Shown here in pieces: positions 24,058 to 27,260 of a stretch of DNA of 27,260 bases (its first letter is position 1; each line of letters opens with the position of its first letter). A program made the position numbers and the translations under genes. This DNA is from GH45 sp046704385. Lineage in GTDB: Bacteria; Bacteroidota; Bacteroidia; Bacteroidales; SZUA-534. The stretch lies in NCBI GenBank assembly GCA_046704385.1, contig JBJKSB010000070.1, forward strand, positions 1-27,260, given 5' to 3'. The notes beneath the pieces are model-generated. The model was not told where the DNA came from. It searched no databases and saw nothing but the letters and a program-made list of their open reading frames with translations.

Positions 24058-25629
24058 CTATCTCCTTCCCCTTGTACCAGAAGAACTACTTGATCCGGAT
24101 GAACCCGAACTTCGCGGTGCCGAATAACTTGAATTACCGGAACCTGAACTTCGGGGTGCAGAATAGCTCGATCTACCCGAACTGGAACTTCTTGGAGCTG
24201 AGTAGCTTGAACTTGAAGAAGAAGAACTACTTCTTCGCGGAGCACTATAACTTGACCCTGATGAGGAACTACTTCTTCGGGGTGCACTATAACCGGAACC
24301 CGAAGAGGAATTACTACTTCTTTGCGGTGTCGAATAGTTTGAACCTGAAGATGAATTAGATCTGGTAGGTGGCCTATAGGTTGACCTTGCCGGTGTATTA
24401 CCAGAATTACCTGAAGGTCGGCTATAATTTGAACGACTTGGAGTTGACATCACTCCTGACGAACTTCCGGAAGAAGAAGGACTGGTATATCCGGTACCAG
24501 AATTATAAGTAGTGCGTGTTGATGCGGATCGTGTTCTGGTATAACTTGGAGTATAACCGCTTCGTGAGCCGGGAGAAGGACTGTTTTTTAAAGCTTCAGT
24601 CCGGGTACGTGTATACACAGGTACCCTCACATTTTCTTTCAATCCACCATTATGGCCTGTTTCAGATGATACCCGGGCATTCGTTACATTGGATGTTCGT
24701 ACTCTGCTGGTTTCCGATGACCCGGAACCAGAATTATCAAGTTGATCAAAGGTTTTTACGTTGCCTACTCTGGTTTTAGCGCTTCGAAGGTTTCCGGGAT
24801 CAGCTCCGGGATCACCAGGCTCGGCAACTCTTCCGCCTGCTGTCCTTGTTCTGGCACCAGTGGCAATATCCTGACCGGATGAAATATTTGTTTTGGTAAC
24901 AGATTTTTCAATATCTGCTTTTTTCCGGGTTCCATTGCCAGATGGTGGATCAGGCTCGGGACTGCCTGAAGCAGTTGAATACCTTGGTCCGTAATAATAT
25001 CCTCTGTCACGACCATTGTCATTATTGTAATTATCATTATAACCATAATACCGTGAATGGTAACCACCTCCCCATCCCCAGTAGGAATGATTATAGGGAT
25101 ATCCCCATGAACCATACCACGGGTCATAATAGGAAAATCGCGGATCGTAGTATGAAAACCAGGGATCGTAATAATGCCATGGCGAATAATATGAATACGG
25201 TGAATAATAGGGCCACATGGTACTATATGACCAGGGTGAATAATACGGATATCCATATCCAAAGCCAAGCCCCCAACCAGTTCCCCATGGGCTGTATCCT
25301 AAGTTTAAGCTAAAATTCCAATCGGGATCATCGTCAAAATAACCTCCATTGTAATTGTCATTATGAAATTTGTTAAGCCGGTTGGCATATTCATAATCAT
25401 TATAATCACTCATAAAGAACTCATCCGCCAGGGAATCTTGCATTGCTGAATCCTTAACTGCAGCCTGTTGTGAATATTCTAATGCCGCAGGCTGCTCATC
25501 GCTTTTGCGTTGATCAGTTGCAGGATTATAATATATATCATCAACGTAGGCAGTTTTTGTTGTACCGCAGGATGTCAATAACGAAATGCCTGCTAACATA
25601 ATTGATAATATGTGTAGATTTTTTTTCAT
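24058..25629 (-). CDS. Low-complexity lipoprotein, Tyr/Trp/Pro-rich middle and Ser-rich repeat tail
   Basis: About 523 aa, no recognised enzymatic domain. I place the start at 25629 (MKKNLHILSIMLAGISLLTSCG): it gives a normal lipoprotein signal with lipobox LTSC and modified Cys21. An ATG at 25638 would add MPL. After an acidic segment (DSLADEFFMSDYNDYEYANR) comes a Tyr/Trp/Pro/Gly-rich stretch of repeated YYSPW/YYDPW units, then a Ser/Thr/Arg-rich region, then six imperfect tandem units of SSYSAPRRSS type filling roughly the last 95 residues (nucleotides about 24070-24350). The tail is highly basic and ends GTRGRR. It is probably anchored in an envelope membrane as a lipoprotein. Similar low-complexity proteins are common in Bacteroidota without known function. 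Divergent from proS and 29 bp upstream of the FadL-like gene. Confidence 0.75.
   Translation of the reverse strand: MKKNLHILSIMLAGISLLTSCGTTKTAYVDDIYYNPATDQRKSDEQPAALEYSQQAAVKDSAMQDSLADEFFMSDYNDYEYANRLNKFHNDNYNGGYFDDDPDWNFSLNLGYSPWGTGWGLGFGYGYPYYSPWSYSTMWPYYSPYSYYSPWHYYDPWFSYYDPRFSYYDPWYGSWGYPYNHSYWGWGGGYHSRYYGYNDNYNNDNGRDRGYYYGPRYSTASGSPEPDPPSGNGTRKKADIEKSVTKTNISSGQDIATGARTRTAGGRVAEPGDPGADPGNLRSAKTRVGNVKTFDQLDNSGSGSSETSRVRTSNVTNARVSSETGHNGGLKENVRVPVYTRTRTEALKNSPSPGSRSGYTPSYTRTRSASTRTTYNSGTGYTSPSSSGSSSGVMSTPSRSNYSRPSGNSGNTPARSTYRPPTRSNSSSGSNYSTPQRSSNSSSGSGYSAPRRSSSSSGSSYSAPRRSSSSSSSSSYSAPRSSSSGRSSYSAPRSSGSGNSSYSAPRSSGSSGSSSSSGTRGRR
24070..24350 (-). repeat. In-frame tandem repeats encoding SSYSAPR units
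   Basis: Six imperfect units of about 36-48 bp each encode Tyr-Ser-Ala/Thr-Pro-Arg/Gln flanked by serine runs of changing length. The minus-strand sequence repeats the pattern TATAGTGCACCCCGAAG with variants. Such DNA is prone to slippage, so unit number may differ between strains. Confidence 0.65.
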
Positions 25630-25642
25630 AAGCGGCATCTTA

Positions 25643-25679
25643 TTTGAGTTTTATATTAAAAATATTATCGTTTATTTTG
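25643..25679 (+). promoter_or_regulatory. Possible proS promoter
   Basis: TTTG (25643-25646) and TTATTTTG (25672-25679) resemble the Bacteroidota -33 and -7 elements, but the 25-nt spacing is longer than the usual 19-21 nt and one -7 base deviates. The region is the 90-bp gap between divergent genes, so a promoter must lie close by. Confidence 0.25.
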
Positions 25680-25728
25680 CATCTCAATTTTAACAATATA
25701 GAAAACAAATTTTATACCAAAATCAATT

Positions 25729-27204
25729 ATGGGAAAATTTTTGACTACCCGCGAAGAAAACTACTCTCAATGGTATAATGAATTGGTGATTAAAGCCGAT
25801 TTAGCCGAGAACTCAGCTGTTCGCGGGTGCATGGTTATTAAACCTTATGGCTTTGCTATTTGGGAAAAGATGAGAGATGCACTGGATAAGATGTTTAAGG
25901 ATACCGGTCATGTTAACGCATATTTCCCATTATTCATACCCAAATCGTTTTTTAGTAAGGAAGCCGACCATGTTGAAGGTTTTGCCAAAGAATGCGCCGT
26001 AGTTACCCATTACAGGCTGCGAAATAAGGAAGATGGCAATGGCATCGAAGTTGATCCTGAAGCCAAACTGGAAGAGGAGCTTATTGTTCGTCCCACTTCG
26101 GAAACAATTATTTGGAATACTTATAAAAACTGGATTCAATCGTATCGCGATCTTCCGATCCTGGTTAATCAATGGGCTAATGTAGTTCGTTGGGAGATGC
26201 GTACCCGTTTATTCCTGCGTACCGCTGAATTTTTATGGCAGGAAGGCCACACAGCCCATGCCACTAAAGAAGAAGCTATTGAAGAAACTGAACGCATGCT
26301 TGATGTATATGCCGAATTTGCCGAAAAATTCATGGCAGTTCCGGTAATCAAAGGTTTAAAATCAGCAAATGAACGTTTTGCCGGTGCCCTAGAAACTTAT
26401 TGTATTGAAGCTTTAATGCAGGATGGCAAAGCGTTACAGTCTGGTACCTCGCATTTTTTAGGTCAGAACTTTGCCAAAGCTTTTGATGTACAATTCACGA
26501 ATAAAGAAGGAAAACTTGATCATGTATGGGCTACATCATGGGGTGTTAGTACCCGGCTTATGGGAGCGCTTATCATGTCGCATTCTGATGACAACGGACT
26601 GGTTTTACCTCCAAAATTGGCTCCATTCCAGGTGGTAATTGTTCCAATTTACAAAAACGAAGAACAGTATAAAGCCATAATTGAAGTTGGAAACCGTATG
26701 GTGGATGAACTTAAAGCAGTTGGCATTTCTGTTAAATTTGATGACCGCGATACGCATAAGCCCGGTTGGAAATTTGCCGAATATGAACTAAAAGGTGTAC
26801 CGGTAAGGTTGGCCCTTGGAGCCCGCGATCTCGAAAACGGAACGGTTGAAGTTGCCCGTCGTGATACGCTTACCAAAGAAACGCATCCACAGGAAAGTAT
26901 TGCAACCTATGTTGCTGAATTACTTGATAAAATACAGGAAAATATTTATAATAAAGCTCTGAACTACAGAGAAGATCATACTTTTAAGGCCGATAACTGG
27001 GATGAGTTTGTTCAGATACTCGAAAACAAAGGAGGCTTTGTTTATGCTCATTGGGACGGCACTCCTGAGACAGAACAGGCTATTAAAGAAAAAACAAAAG
27101 CCACTATTCGATGTATTCCTCTGAATAACCCGCCTGAAGAAGGGAAATGCATATTTTCAGGTAAACCTTCAAAGGAAAGAGTACTTTTCGCAATTTCGTA
27201 TTAA
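25729..27204 (+). CDS. proS: Prolyl-tRNA synthetase (archaeal/eukaryal type)
   Basis: 491-aa class II aminoacyl-tRNA synthetase that charges tRNA-Pro with proline in the cytoplasm. Class II motifs are clear: motif 1 region around FKDTGHVNAYFPLFIPKSFF; RPTSETIIWNTY (about 121-132) and the motif 2 stretch RWEMRTRLFLRTAEFLWQEG (from about 154); motif 3 SWGVSTRLMGALIMSHSDD (from about 270). An anticodon-binding domain follows (LAPFQVVIVPIY, FDDRDTHKPGWKFAEYELKGVP). The C-terminal ProRS domain contains Cys residues (IRCIPL, GKCIFSG) and ends in Tyr, as typical of this shorter type without the editing insertion of the long bacterial form. Length is normal. Single-gene unit with its own terminator. 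Confidence 0.97.
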   Translation: MGKFLTTREENYSQWYNELVIKADLAENSAVRGCMVIKPYGFAIWEKMRDALDKMFKDTGHVNAYFPLFIPKSFFSKEADHVEGFAKECAVVTHYRLRNKEDGNGIEVDPEAKLEEELIVRPTSETIIWNTYKNWIQSYRDLPILVNQWANVVRWEMRTRLFLRTAEFLWQEGHTAHATKEEAIEETERMLDVYAEFAEKFMAVPVIKGLKSANERFAGALETYCIEALMQDGKALQSGTSHFLGQNFAKAFDVQFTNKEGKLDHVWATSWGVSTRLMGALIMSHSDDNGLVLPPKLAPFQVVIVPIYKNEEQYKAIIEVGNRMVDELKAVGISVKFDDRDTHKPGWKFAEYELKGVPVRLALGARDLENGTVEVARRDTLTKETHPQESIATYVAELLDKIQENIYNKALNYREDHTFKADNWDEFVQILENKGGFVYAHWDGTPETEQAIKEKTKATIRCIPLNNPPEEGKCIFSGKPSKERVLFAISY

Positions 27205-27223
27205 CATCAATAAAATATATATG

Positions 27224-27246
27224 AGCCACCTTCGGGTGGCTTTTTT
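27224..27246 (+). terminator. Intrinsic terminator of proS
   Basis: AGCCACC (27224-27230), a stable TTCG tetraloop (27231-27234) and GGTGGCT (27235-27241) form a perfect stem, followed by a run of T (27241-27246). It lies 20 bp past the stop codon and is a strong Rho-independent terminator. Confidence 0.92.
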
Positions 27247-27260
27247 AATTGACGTAACTT

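Noticed and set aside
24072..24359. 95-codon plus-strand frame opposite the Ser-rich repeats
   Set aside because: Antisense shadow of tandem-repeat DNA, giving an Asn/Leu-rich repeat without signs of a real protein.
24765..25268. 167-codon minus-strand frame rich in Ile, His and Pro overlapping the lipoprotein gene
   Set aside because: It is the out-of-frame reading of the repetitive Tyr/Trp/Pro-rich segment; no start context or domain supports it.

Overview
The window comes from an AT-rich member of the Bacteroidota, probably a Bacteroidales or Marinilabiliales-type organism. Evidence: two giant secreted proteases ending in type IX secretion (T9SS) sorting domains, a FadL/OmpP1-like barrel, a short archaeal/eukaryal-type prolyl-tRNA synthetase, no clear Shine-Dalgarno sequences, A/T-rich leaders, and a promoter matching the Bacteroidota form TTG-N20-TAnnTTTG. 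It looks chromosomal, and I see no phage, plasmid, CRISPR, rRNA or tRNA gene. All 13 genes end in TAA or TAG.

Layout. 1-501: gene-free; a GC-rich stretch (about 1-240) full of short hairpins that looks like a dispersed repeat, then AT-rich sequence. 502-10788 (minus): two tandem gingipain-like C25 proteases, each with signal peptide, propeptide, His/Cys catalytic domain, Ig-like domains, a stalk of tandem carboxypeptidase-regulatory-like repeats (4 in the upstream protein, 10 in the downstream one) and a T9SS C-terminal domain. 11025-12510 (plus): a SanA/YdcF-like envelope protein and an outer-membrane beta-barrel protein. 12533-12684: a 152-bp MITE-like palindromic element between convergent genes. 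12689-14939 (minus): a PhzF-family isomerase, a HAD hydrolase with an Asp-to-Asn change in motif I, and an HD phosphohydrolase interrupted by one in-frame TGA. 15115-17127 (minus): a PagL-like lipid A deacylase homologue followed after 3 bp by an EamA-type exporter. 17359-22515 (plus): a very diverged alpha-2-macroglobulin-like protein without the thioester motif. 22589-25629 (minus): a low-complexity lipoprotein and a FadL/OmpP1 barrel, probably one operon. 25729-27204 (plus): proS, with a strong terminator at the window's end.

Most of the coding capacity is cell-envelope or secreted: T9SS cargo, outer-membrane barrels, lipid A modification, an envelope-integrity protein and a macroglobulin. 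Household genes (proS, PhzF, HAD, HD) are interspersed. I do not see a clear unknown multi-gene system. The points most worth a second look are the paired proteases with different stalks, the degenerate macroglobulin, the MITE and left-edge repeat, and the active-site substitutions in three enzyme-family proteins.
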